From assembly GCF_000485595.1 (NCBI RefSeq), contig NW_014577415.1:243328-269166 (forward strand): a stretch of DNA of 25,839 bases, written 5' to 3'. The DNA is from Priapulus caudatus. Its lineage: Eukaryota; Priapulida; Priapulimorpha; Priapulimorphida; Priapulidae. The position numbers and the translations under genes are program-made. This document shows, one piece after another, positions 10,841 to 21,559 of the stretch. Below the pieces are notes generated by a model. That model did not search any database. It was not told the DNA's origin and saw only the letters and a list, made by a program, of their open reading frames with translations. Every line of letters starts with the position of its first letter. Position 1 is the stretch's first letter.

Positions 10841-10920
10841 TCTATCTATCTCTATCTATCTCTATCTATCTCTATCTATCTCTATCTATCTCTATCTATC
10901 TCTATCTATCTCTATCTATT
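10841..10920. repeat. 10-bp tandem repeat TCTATCTATC
   Basis: Eight consecutive 10-bp units, the last ending in T instead of C, immediately right of the gap. Confidence 0.95.
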
Positions 10921-10929
10921 TCTATCTCT

Positions 10930-11784
10930 CTTCCTTTATCGCTTGCACGGCGTATCTGATATTCTACTTTTGATCTCCGTGCCGCATACACTATCAATCT
11001 TGTTATCTCTGAATCGTACATCTATATATATATATATCTCGCTCGCTCTCGTTTCACCTCTGCTCGCTCGCTCGTATTAACTATACGCTCTCCTGCACTG
11101 CCAGCCTATCGCCTTCGCATTACATCCCATTCATAATCTTCCGAATTATCACCACGCTCGCCGCGTGTCGCGATATATGAAAACATTAAGCGACGTTAAC
11201 TAACTATATTAATGAACCAATTATGTATGTTGCGCGTTTTCGCCGCGCGGCGCGCGTGTAGCGACGAGAATAAGTGACAATGAAGGATACAAGCACTATA
11301 GCAGCATTCTATAGGCAGTCATAATGAAATTAGCAGGAGAAAACTCAATGCCAAACCCTAATGAGATGCGCAGCGACGGTCGCCGTGGCGCTTTGATCAG
11401 TTCGTGAGATGCACTTTGACTTTTACGCGAGCCATCTCGAGGCGACGAAGAACGAAGTCCGCGATGCGATCTCACCGCGTTTGCTCGCAGCAGTAGCCAG
11501 CTAATTATAACCGTGTTGCTGTATATCCTGATTTCTGCCGCCGTATATATATAGAGTTGCCATCGCGAATTTGTTGTTGATAAGGGCTCGCGTGGGGGGG
11601 GGCTTGTGGGAGTGTAGGTGATCGGAGCCTGCATGTGCGCATGCGCGTTTCGGGCAATGATTGTCGGTTGTTTTGACCTCAACATCAATCAGAGTGCGAC
11701 CCTTTCGAAGACATTTACAAATAATGTCTGACGCCGTGCAGTGCGTATAACAGAGACCAGATTAAGAGCCCGTCGTTGCTGCTT
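10930..11784. other. Unique tail of copy A, no gene seen
   Basis: Matches 16200-17118. It has short AT and CTCG repeats at 11020-11075 and a G-run at 11593-11602. The 130-codon minus-strand frame here is not conserved in copy B, which argues against coding. Confidence 0.55.
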
Positions 11785-12199
11785 AGTTACACCGTAGCTC
11801 TACCCATGGATGCGGTCTAGCTCCGCCATACAGTGTATAGCCAAATACCACCACAGTCCACTGCAGTGGTTAAGCGATCACAGAAGAAGTGAATGTCGCT
11901 TGGTAGCAAAAAGTAGAGCACTGACCGCCGGAGATTCTTCGCTGTGCGTGCATGGCAATTAGGTGAATATAACAACGTGTGTGCGTGCTCGCGCGCGCGC
12001 GTATATGCGCGTATGTTATGTGTGCGTGTGTGTGCGTGCGTTGGTGTGTTTGTGCGGATGTGTGCGTGTGTTTGTACGTATGCGCGCGTATGTTATGCGT
12101 GCGTGTGCGTGCGCGCGCGTCAACATGCGTGTGCGCATGTGCGTGCGTGTTTGTGTGTGCTGCATGTGTGTGCTTGCATGTGTGCGCACTTGCGTGCGT

Positions 12200-12202
<3 letters not shown>

Positions 12203-12256
<54 letters not shown>
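12203..12256. repeat. Pure (TG)n microsatellite
   Basis: 27 uninterrupted TG units within the larger TG-rich tract of copy B. Confidence 0.97.
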
Positions 12257-12260
<4 letters not shown>

Positions 12261-12279
12261 TGTGTATGAGTGTGAGTGC

Positions 12280-13195
12280 GTTACGTCGACCTAATTGCGT
12301 CAGCGTGACTACGTCCACTGCCGCGCCAAGAGCGTAAAGGCTTTCAACACAGTTGCTCCCATAAAAAGAAAAGCTGCCGGATTATCTTCCCGCAACTAAA
12401 AGCCGCGTATTGCGGCGTGCACCTCCCGCTGTCGCAAAGAGGAGACCATTGTGCCTTCCCGAGATGAGTCTTGGCAAACATGCCTACCTCCATCGCTCAC
12501 CGCGCGGGAATGCATCACTGAAATGACATCTTCGCTCGTCTGCGTTTAGCGGCGAGCGGCTTCATTGACAGACGCTGCGAAATCGCTTATTGCTCGACGC
12601 CACTATATAATTCGGGAGAATTAATGGCTCGCAAGCATGGCGACCACAAACATTATTATATGAACGAGAGCTTGGCATGCCTAGCCTATTAATTGTCCCG
12701 CCCATCTGTTCGTTGTAGTCCGCCATAGTATGGTGGTTTGCGATTACCATAAGCATAAGCTGTATTTCATCGTGCGCCGGCAGCAACAACACAGGCCAAT
12801 GGGTAAATCCTCCTCATTTCTTGGTGAGAGGCAATTAAATTTGCTGCCGCTAAATTGCTCAATTAGAACCGCCGACGCCTCCTTGAGTAACTTCCTGCCA
12901 GCTCCTTACGTGAAACGTGGCATGGCGAGCGATAAGAAGAAAGCGGAAGTAGAGCCTGTTTACTCGGAAGCACCGTCTTCTTGGCCTGGCTTCGCGAACA
13001 AAGATCTAAAGAACGCACCGTAGTGCTGTGAAAGTGAGTCACGAGACTTCGCTTTACATTTGCTACGCTAAGAAAAGTGAAAAAATGTTTTTTTTTAAAC
13101 CAGCCAGCCGAACACAATCAATCACCAAGGCCACTGACGCGCGCTGCACTTTCGAAGAAAGGATGTACGTCAACCTATAAATCCGTTTTTATGGT
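12280..13195. other. Unique intronic block of copy B, no gene seen
   Basis: The cleaner counterpart of 6800-7790. The 97-codon plus-strand frame at 12730-13023 has no counterpart in copy A and resembles no family I know. Confidence 0.55.
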
Positions 13196-13198
13196 TAT

Positions 13199-13201
<3 letters not shown>

Positions 13202-13262
<61 letters not shown>
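13202..13262. repeat. Pure (AC)n microsatellite
   Basis: About 30 uninterrupted units. The matching tract in copy A is broken by many extra bases. Confidence 0.97.
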
Positions 13263-13264
<2 letters not shown>

Positions 13265-13844
13265 ATTGTAGATGGAAATATTATATATATATATTTATTT
13301 ATTTATTTATTTATTTATATATATGTATATTTATTTATATATATATATATACGGTTTTTCTAGGGTAGCAATAAACACCCATATATATCGGGGTAAACGT
13401 GGACAAAACACTTGCACGTGTAAGCCCGTTCATCGGGTAGCTCTGCTACAGTTGTAAGGTGAAAAGTACATAAAGTAAATGAGCATATGCTTTCCACTCG
13501 AACGTCTACAGTTACTCGCCGTTAATTGTCTCCTATTGTGCTCGCGGGAGACCGTCACCAGGTGTCATCGTCGTGACAATACATACAGACGCTGGTCTCA
13601 TTACTCATAGGTGATATTTAGAAGGAGCGCAGCGAACGCGCATAATGCTTGACAGTTTGATGGCTTCTCTTGCAATTCTCCCACCGAATTGCGGAAACGG
13701 AATTACGGAAACGGAATTACGGAAGCGGAAACGATAACTCGATATATCGTCACTGCACGGAAATCGAATCGAGTATACGTAATCGCACTTCCCTGGTTCG
13801 TGACCCTGACGTGTGCGTTTATGCTACTTAACTTCTACTGTTAC

Positions 13845-14142
13845 CGCTACTGCTGCTGCTGCTGCTACTGCTACCTCTACTGCTGCTGCTACTGCTGCTG
13901 CTGCTGCTACTGCTACTGCTACTGCTGCTGCTACTGCTGCTGCTACTGCTACGTCTACTGCTGCTGCTACTGCTGCTGCTGCTGCTACTGCTACTGCCAC
14001 TGCTGCTGCTACTGCTACGTCTACAGCTGCTGCTGCTACTGCTGCTGCTGCTACTGCTACTGCCACTGCTGCTGCTACTGCTACGTCTACAGCTGCTGCT
14101 GCTACTGCTGCTGCTGCTACTGCTACTGCCACTGCTGCTTCT
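13845..14142. repeat. CTG/TAC triplet array with 66-bp higher-order unit
   Basis: The markers ACGTCTAC at 13951, 14017 and 14083, and TGCCAC at 13995, 14061 and 14127, recur exactly every 66 bases. This is a triplet array organised into 22-triplet units. All three frames stay open because of the triplet structure; none is credible as a gene. Confidence 0.93.
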
Positions 14143-14149
14143 TGACTGC

Positions 14150-15365
14150 TGCTGCTACTGCCTACTACTGACTAATTGGCTACTACTTTGCTACTCGCTA
14201 TCTGCTTACTGCTACTGCTACTTGCTACTGCTACTGCTGCTGCTGCTAACTGGCTACTGCTACTGCTCTGACGACGGACAAGATAACGACTACTCTTACA
14301 CTACTGGTTACTCGCTACTATATAGCTTGGCTATGCTACTACTGTACTACTACTACTACTACTACTCACTACTATACTATCTATACTACTACTACTACTA
14401 CTACTACTACTACACTACACAACTATTACTACTAATGCTACTACTACTCACTACTACTAACTACTATACTAACTAGTAGTCTAGTCTAGTACTATACACT
14501 CACTACTACTACTACTACTAACTACTACTTCTACTACTACTACTCACTAACTACTACACTACTTACTAACTACTACTACTACAACTATACTACTAATGCT
14601 ACTACTACGACTACTACTAAGTAGTAGTACTAGTACTAGTACTAGTACTACTACACTACTACTACTATACTACTACTACTATTACTATACTACTACTACT
14701 CTACACTACTACAGACTTACAATACCAATACCAATACCAGATTATCAAACCAAACCAATACAATACCAATACCGAATACACATGACAAATAACCAATACC
14801 AATACCTATACCAGTACCTGTACCTATACCTATACACTATACCTATACTTATACCTATACTTTCTATACTTACCTAACATACTTACTTACCTTATACCTA
14901 TACCGTATACCTATTACCTATACTCTATACTGTACTATACCATTACATTATACTAATACCTCTTACTAATACCTATACGATACCTATACCGTATACTCTA
15001 ATACTCTAATACCTACTACCTATACCTATACCTATTACTCTATACTTCTATACCTAACTAGCGTAAGCAATACCATAACCACTACTACTACAGTACTTAC
15101 TCACTATCTACTACTACTTGCTTGCTGCTCTGGTGCTGCTCGCTGCTGACTGCTACTACTACTGCTACTACATTACAAACTATGCTTACTACTAACTACT
15201 ATACTACACTACATTTACTAACTACTCACTACTTGACTACTACTAGCCTGCTGGTTCTAATACTACTACTACTACTACTATACTGCTACTACTACTACTA
15301 CTACAGTACCTACACTTACTACTACTATCTTACTATGCATCGCTGCTGCTGCTGCGCTAATACTA
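14150..15365. repeat. TAC triplet and ACCTAT/ACCAAT hexamer arrays (copy B)
   Basis: Same order as 8890-9890 in copy A: TAC-rich, then ACCAAT/ACCTAT hexamers (14720-15060), then TAC and TGC up to the broken exon copy. It is indel-rich. Confidence 0.9.
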
Positions 15366-15376
15366 CTAGCTACTCC

Positions 15377-15566
15377 ATTTTCTTCGTCGAGCTCTGCTCT
15401 CATGGTCGCACGTTCTTTGAGGCAATCTCTCGCACGAGCTGGCCTGGCTCGCACTGTAGCGACAGGCTTCGCCTCTACCACCGTACACGTACCAGCTTGC
15501 GCAGCATGATGGCCTCGCTTGTACGTGGCAGAGTGCGACATCTCGCCAGCTGTCCGCGAGAGGTAA
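15377..15566 (-). pseudogene. Duplicated RIM zinc-finger exon, frameshifted (duplication B)
   Basis: This is homologous over its full length to the 9898-10071 exon. The same ATGCAG|TTACC acceptor stands at 15566, and recognisable pieces include CHV, GG and the DHE-like end. It carries a net 16 extra bases in many one-base insertions, so no single frame holds the CxxC pair and SGTWY together. The donor GTGAGT is lost because one base is missing at 15376/15377. The damage could be real decay or uncorrected sequencing indels. If it is sequencing error, this would be a second usable zinc-finger exon. Confidence 0.75.
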
Positions 15567-15789
15567 CTGCATGTCAAAAGACCGTATCAATGTATAAAAC
15601 GTAAAAACGTATAAAACTATAATAAGATACAACATTAACGAATAAAGACATGTATTTAGTTACTGCCTCTACCTGTGGAATCGGCTTTGACAATGCGCCC
15701 TCGCCTGCGTTTAGCGTCGTCTATGTTTCCCCATTCTCCTGGTTTATTTTTTCATCAAACTATCTCCTCATGCATTCTCTATGTTAACA

Positions 15790-15994
15790 CCTGCTCTCTC
15801 TCTCTCGTCTCGTCTGCTCATCTCTCTCTTGCTCTCGTCATCTCTCTCCTTTCTCTCATCTCTCTCTCTCTCAGTCTCAGCTCTTCTTCTGCTCTCTCTC
15901 TTTCAGTCTTCTGCTCTCTCTCTTCTCCTCTCTCTCTCTCCTCTCTCTCTCTCTCGCTCTCCTGCTCATCTCATATCTCTTCTCTCTCTCTCTC

Positions 15995-16042
<48 letters not shown>

Positions 16043-16195
16043 ATCCTATGCTCTATCTATCTTCTCTATCTCTCTCCTCTCTTAATCTATCTTTTATCTA
16101 ATCTATTATCCTATATCATATATCATATCTATCTCTATCTATCTCTATCTATGCTCTATCTATCTCCTATCTATCTTATCTATTTCTATCTGCTC
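15790..16195. repeat. (TC)n and TATC arrays (copy B)
   Basis: A pure TC run at about 16000-16036, flanked by impure TC and CTAT tetramers. Confidence 0.92.
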
Positions 16196-16199
16196 TCCT

Positions 16200-17118
16200 C
16201 TATCGCCGTTGCCACGGCGTATCTGATATTCTACTTTTGATCTCACGATTGCCGCATTACACTATCATCTTTGTTATCTCTGAATCGGTACATCTTAACA
16301 TCTCATATATATAGTTCTCTCCACGCCCTCTCGTTCACACACTCTGCTCGCGCTCGCTCGTTAGTTAGCGCGTTACCTCTCTCCTCACTGCCAGCCCTTC
16401 GCCTTCGCATTACTCCCATTCATGATCTTCGCGGAATTATCAATCACGCTCGCGAGCCGCGTGGTCGCGATATATGAAAACATTAAGCGACGTTAACTAA
16501 CTATATTATGAACGCAATTATTATGCTTGCGCGTCTTTTGCGCCGCGCGGCGTGCAGCGCCGTGTTAGGCGACGACGAATCAAGTGACAATGAGGATACA
16601 AGCATAGCAGGCATTCTTAGGCAGTCATATAATGAAATTAGCAGGGAGAAACTCAATGCCAAACCTAAATGAGATGCGCAGCGACAGGCCCCGCCGTGGC
16701 GCTTTGATCAGTCGTGAGATAGGCACTTTGACTTTTACGCGAGGGCCAATCTCGTAGGCGGACAAAGAACGAAGTAGACGCATGCGATCTCACCGGTTTG
16801 CTCGCAGCAGTAGCCAGCTTAATATAACCGATGTTGCATGCATAATATCCTGATTTCTGCCGCCGTATATATATAGAGGCTGCATCGCGATTTGTTGCTG
16901 ATACAGGGCTCGGTGGGGGGGGGGGGGGTTGTGGGAGTGTAGGTTGACTCGGGCCTGCAGCTGCGCTATGCGCGTTTCGGTAAAGTGATTGTCGGTTGTT
17001 TAGGACCTCAACATCAATGCAGAGTGCTTGGACCTCTTTCGAAGACATTTACAAATAAGTCTGACGCGCGTGCAGTGCGTATAACCAGAGACAGCATTAG
17101 AGCCCGTCGTTGCTGCTT
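16200..17118. other. Unique tail of copy B, no gene seen
   Basis: Counterpart of 10930-11784, with an extended G-run at 16915-16928. There is no conserved reading frame. Confidence 0.55.
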
Positions 17119-17880
17119 CTTATTATGTTGAATGCTATTCATGAAATGTTTCTGCAGTCAGCTTAATAACGTATTATTCTATGAATCGAATAAAATCTCA
17201 CTGCTTCATTATGCATATCTGTCTATACGTTATATCAGGGGTTATTATTAACGATTTGTCATTATTAACCCCTGGCATATATATAATATATATATATATA
17301 TATTATATATTATATATATATATGAATAGCTTTAAGTGGGCAGAGGAGAAGGGGGAAGCGCAGTGGGAGAGTCCAAGGTGAGGCAATTCATCTGAACCAG
17401 TTATGAATGACAGTAATCGCTGCAGGTATATACAGGTGTGGAGTGGCAGAAGCAGTCAGCGTGCAGGCGTGCAGAGCTATATGTGTGACAGGGAAAATGT
17501 TGGCATCACAAATAATTGTCACGCTGTACGACATATACGCAACGGCGTCGGGTAATGGCGCTCAGAAGCGATGACATTTATACGATAATAATACAGAACT
17601 TTTAGCCAAGATGTCAAGTTACACGCCTGCGTTCTTTTTTCAGATGGATGATTCCGAACCCATCTACGCATGCGTGTAACCGACTTCCGGCTCTCGGTCG
17701 TGGTTTCCGACACTGTACGTTATAGGCGAGTGTGTCTCATTCATATTGAGCATGTCTCATATTTTTCGTGCGTATGTTGTTGGTATAGCGTCAGTGTCAG
17801 GGTTACGGTGCAGAGATTATGCTAGTGTATAAGCCAGTATTTCGTTAACATTTTAACCGACAGATTTTCTAACGAAGTGT
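17119..17880. other. Intronic sequence, no gene seen
   Basis: Single-copy-looking DNA after the duplication. It holds a 9-bp inverted repeat, CAGGGGTTA (17236-17244) and TAACCCCTG (17266-17274), followed by an (AT)n tract at 17276-17322. No exon with RIM-like content was found. Confidence 0.5.
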
Positions 17881-18243
17881 GTATATGGGGTATATGCATG
17901 TGTGTACGGTTGAACAACTGTGTGTGTGTGAAAGGGGGTATATGTGTGCGCGTGCGTGTGTGGGTGGGGGATACGTGTGAGGTTATGTGGGGGTAAATGC
18001 GTGTGCATGGGGGGTATGTGTGCGTGGGAGAGAGTATGTGTGCGTGAGATGGTGAATGTGTGCGCGTGTGTGCGTTCGTGCGCGCGTGTGTGCGTGCGCG
18101 CGAATCTGCACGTGTGTGTGCTCACTAGTATGTATGTGTGTGTGTGTGTGTGTGTTTGTTTGTGTGTGCGTGCGTGCGTGTGTGTGTGTGGGTGTGTGTG
18201 TGTGTGGGGGGGGGTGTGTGTGTGTGTGTGTGTGGGTGTGTTT
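17881..18243. repeat. TG/TGCG-rich microsatellite
   Basis: Long imperfect GTGTGCG and GTGGGG tract. The Cys/Val and His/Thr frames through it are artefacts. Confidence 0.92.
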
Positions 18244-18891
18244 TGTGACAAGATATCGTCGAGCACGGTGCACTTTAATTGTGTGCTGCAATAAACTCCG
18301 ATTTCACAAGAACAAGTATACACGATGCACGGCAAAACGCATTTAACTCCCCAATATAATAACAATCGGGCAGAGTACACACTTCAGAACGAGTCAAATA
18401 GTAAGAACGCCACCGATAACGCCACGCCAAAAAATAATTCAAATAACCGGATAAGCCAGCGAGCAACTATTAGTGATTTGCAATCACACAATAGCTGGAG
18501 AAAACGACGAGTATGCGTAAGCAACCGTTTGCCTTATTAATTGCGAGCGAAGCTTTAATAATCAGAGGGATTATGGCTTCCTGTTTCAATTAAGTGTGTA
18601 GAGACACTTCCATGTCGAAAGCAGACTATGAGGCTAGTCATGCCTGAAACTATAATTTCCTAATGTAAATTCTACATCAGAGGCGAATGGTCCCTTAACG
18701 TAATGTCTCCCGAAGATTTCTTATGACGACCATTGCTCTATCAAGGGTACCTTCGTACAAACACTATTCTCGCTACTTACCCGGGTAAAAGATGCGATTA
18801 CTGCTATACTCAGTTCTTCTGAATTACACTCTATCAACAGGTTATCAGACTGATAGTGGAAAAGGGTGTCAGTTAATGGTTATTGACCGTT
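18244..18891. other. Intronic sequence, nothing recognised
   Basis: Ordinary-complexity DNA. Short frames only, no domain, no splice-compatible RIM-like segment. Confidence 0.5.
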
Positions 18892-18996
18892 CAATTCACA
18901 ACGTCACTTCACAATTGTCCGGCAATTCACAACGCCAATTCACAATTGTCCGGCAATTCACAACGTCAATTCACAATTGTCCGGCAATTCACAACG
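18892..18996. repeat. 31-bp tandem repeat with ACAATTGT palindrome
   Basis: Three full units and part of a fourth, built from CAATTCACAACGT and CAATTCACAATTGTCCGG. Each unit has the palindrome ACAATTGT. Units differ by one or two substitutions. Confidence 0.93.
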
Positions 18997-19740
18997 GTGA
19001 AGAAGGAAAACAGAGGAAAAAATGGTCGATACACAGAATACACTAAATAAACAGGAAACCCCGCTCATTGTATCATAAGGCAAACTTAATGTAAATTGAT
19101 GTTCATACAACGGTTAATGTCACTTCGTCTCTTTTCTCTCACTGCGCTAAGCAACGGATTTTGTCCATTGATTCTGTAATCTGTTAGGCAAAGGCCGACT
19201 GTCAAAGAGCGGGCGCTGTGGGGCTACACCACGAAAACAGCTTCCATCACTATTCGTATCAGTGTTAATGTAACGCAACGTGTTGCCGCTTGGCGCCGAT
19301 ATAGTTACGTTTGTTACGCGTCAGAGATGGTGACATTTTATATTATTATCTACAGACATTAATTACCACGTTTCGATTTTCTTTACTCGCCCAAGATCCA
19401 TCAGATACGAACGGGACTAACGAAATAGCAAGAAATATACTTCATCAATGTGAGAGCAAAGGTTAAAGTTGGTGTTCGTGAGATTTAGGGGGTCAGGGAG
19501 CTATAACAGTTCGTGTCGGTATTACAGCACAGGTTGCGTACTTACTAAAATCCACTAGGGACTACTGAGTGATTTAATAGCGGGAGATGTACCTCCCCGT
19601 CTTGAGAAATAATATTACGATTGAGCTGCTGCTGCTTGCGACGGGGTTAATATACATTGTCTGTGACAGCAATAGGATCAAGTCAATATCGACGCGCTCG
19701 CTCACGCAAAATAGCTCACAGAATTTTCCGGCAGCCTTAC
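18997..19740. other. Intronic sequence next to the RIM zinc-finger exon
   Basis: No repeat or reading frame of note. The RIM donor GTAAGG is at 19740-19735. Confidence 0.5.
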
Positions 19741-19942
19741 CTTGCGGGTGGGGGAAGAAGCTGACGCGCAGACAGAGCACGCTCTTCGCCTGCAGTCAAC
19801 GCACCTACGGACGGCTCCGTCACTCGTTCTACGGAAGCACAGGCGGCAGGTGTGGGCGTCTGGCTCGCGTGGCGGCTGCACTGTCGTTTTATCCCGCCGT
19901 TTGATGCGTTTCAGTATCGTGTCCCGCTCTTTGTAGAGGCGT
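19741..19942 (-). CDS. Rim: RIM exon: FYVE-like zinc finger, first six cysteines
   Basis: The acceptor TTTTGCAG| gives an exon start at 19942, and the donor CGCAAG|GTAAGG gives an end at 19741. The length is 202 nt. The first base completes the split codon AG|A (Arg) left by the upstream exon, and the exon ends in phase 0. Its 67 full codons begin RLYKERDTILKRIKRRD, a basic helix matching the YKEQ...KIGEEARR segment of RIMs. C32-x2-C35, C47-x2-C50 and C55-x2-C58 follow. The spacing C-x2-C-x4-C-x2-C of the last two pairs is that of the RIM/rabphilin zinc finger. In RIM this finger binds Munc13 and couples priming to vesicle tethering. The helix-to-finger connector is much shorter than in long mammalian RIM1 isoforms, so this resembles a short form. 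The base sequence is GC-rich compared with the flanking introns. Confidence 0.9.
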
Positions 19943-21080
19943 CTGCAAAAGAGCGCGCAGGCGAGCGACGGTAACACGAGGCGAGGCGACGCGAGGTCGA
20001 CAGCAGACGACGTCTGCTCGATCCCGCGCTCTCCTCTGGCGCTCAGCACCCGTGCTGTGATGCACTTACACGCGCCGACGCGCCGTACACTGCCTATAGC
20101 CGCTTCGATTTCTGTCGGGTTTTAATCTGGCTTTTAATAAATTCTTAACGCGTCAGAAAAATTTGCTCTCAGCGAATTCGATTGCTAATCGCGTATAGGT
20201 TCGTTTTAATTTCTACGAGAACTGCTATGCGCGCATAATTCGTTGTGTATGTCCGTGTGCGTGCATGTGCTTGTGCTTGTGCGTGTGCGCGTGTATGTGT
20301 GGGCGCGTGTGTGTGTCCGCATTAGAAAGTACACGCTCGTTCTATATATGATCCTCAATAACGCGTTCACTCTCTAATTAATATCTTGATTTATAACGCT
20401 AAACCCGTAATTAGTGTTAGAGGTTTACGCAGACTCGCCTCCCATTGCATTGGGCTTTATGATCATAATGACATTTACAGATGGAAGCCGAACAGGCGCA
20501 CGTACGTTTTCCGAACGTAATCTTACAAAGAAAGTCGATGACATAATACGCACGCAAGATAGACTTTACGTAAACAACAAACTACGCGCCATTTTGGAAA
20601 GCAGCGTCGTAATATCACCCACTCGTGTCGAAATTTAAAAGCAAAACAAAATGAGAAGACGAAAACGTCTACGTTGGGGTAAAAAACACGTGCACATGCA
20701 GACGCACGTACGCACGCACACGCATGCACGCAACCACTTAGAGGTACTAGCCGCGCACATCACGAGTCTGACATTCGTATCATTTATCATGTGGACCGAC
20801 GCGCGCGCGCGCATTCAATCATCTTGCAATATACAGGAAATATAAGAGGAGGGTTTATGATTGCGAGAGCCATCTTTCACCGAGTACGTGACCCACGATA
20901 GAGAAAATAATCATGCGAGTATACATACGCAATTTAGATCATCTCATTAAACGACATTTTAATTATGCATACGCGCACTGGCTTCCGCAATCAGATCTCG
21001 AAAGGCTATTGCACAGAGACGTAGGGCTTGCGATCAGTGACCTATTTAGTTACTACCGGCAAGTACGTGTTAGAAGAAAG
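19943..21080. other. Intronic sequence between RIM exons, no gene seen
   Basis: The RIM acceptor tract is at about 19943-19955. A TG/TGCG-rich patch lies at about 20245-20320 and ACGC repeats at about 20690-20730. An optional exon in this intron, as in long mammalian RIM isoforms, was not found. Confidence 0.5.
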
Positions 21081-21205
21081 ACACGAGCATACGCACGCAT
21101 GCATGCACGCGCGCATCACAGACACCCAGATGGCAACACTCTCACAGACTCTCTCTCTCACACACATATATATCCATACACACACGCGCGCGCGCACGCA
21201 CACGC
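21081..21205. repeat. ACGC / AC / CGCG tract
   Basis: Repeated CACGCATG, then CTCTCA, CACACATATA and CGCGCGCG. It leads directly into the GA tract. Confidence 0.85.
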
Positions 21206-21442
21206 AGAGGTAGAGCGAGAGAGAGAGGTAGAGAGAGAAGCAAATATATAGAAGGAGATAGAATGAGAGAGGTTGAGAGAGAGAGAGAAGCAGAGAGAAA
21301 GAAAGAAAGAAAGAAAGAAGGAAAAAAAGAGAGAGTGTGAGAAAGAGACAGAGAGGAGGAGGAGAAAGACAGAAAAAATGAAAGAGCGAGAGAGAGTGTG
21401 AGTGAGAGAGAGAGAGAGAGAGAGAGAGATTGGAAGAGAGAA

Positions 21443-21481
<39 letters not shown>

Positions 21482-21559
21482 CAGAGAGAGACAGAGAGAG
21501 ATAGATAGAGAGAAAAAGATACAAAGAGAAGGGGAGACAGCGCGAGAGACAGAGACGAG
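21206..21559. repeat. (GA)n purine tract, about 350 bp
   Basis: The plus strand is almost entirely A and G (GAGAGAGA, GAAAGAAAGAAAG, AGGAGGAGG). Mirror-symmetric stretches are frequent. On the gene's strand it is a long pyrimidine tract within the intron after the RabBD exon. Confidence 0.95.

Larger units (their letters stand above)
6275..11784. repeat. Large tandem duplication, copy A
   Basis: From AGTTACACC at 6275 to GTCGTTGCTGCTT at about 11784, the order of blocks equals that of 11785-17118. The blocks are an AGCTCCGCCATACAGTG block, a TG-rich tract, a unique block (6800-7790), an AC/TATT tract, a CGGAAACGGAATTA triplet block, CTG/TAC arrays, the RIM exon, TC/TATC arrays and a unique tail (10930-11784). 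The left part (6275 to about 9850) is full of single-base insertions relative to copy B. It contains the N gap and overlapping sequence on both sides of the gap, so its true length is shorter than shown. Confidence 0.92.
11785..17118. repeat. Large tandem duplication, copy B
   Basis: Same block order as copy A, ending GTCGTTGCTGCTT at 17118. Its left part (11785 to about 14145) is clean: the (TG)n at 12203-12256, the (CA)n at 13202-13262 and the CTG array at 13845-14142 are pure. The right part (about 14150-17118) carries many single-base insertions relative to copy A, including in the RIM exon copy. No gene other than that exon copy is visible. Open frames in the unique parts are not kept between copies. 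Confidence 0.92.

Noticed and set aside
11296-11688. 130-codon minus frame, with a 127-codon frame at the homologous place in copy B (16665-17048).
   Set aside because: The two frames share only a few short matching segments after indels. No family resemblance and no codon-level conservation.
13689-14171. Long Cys/Tyr, Ala/Thr or Ala/Val frames in the triplet array.
   Set aside because: A triplet repeat stays open in all frames. There are no start, splice or composition signals.
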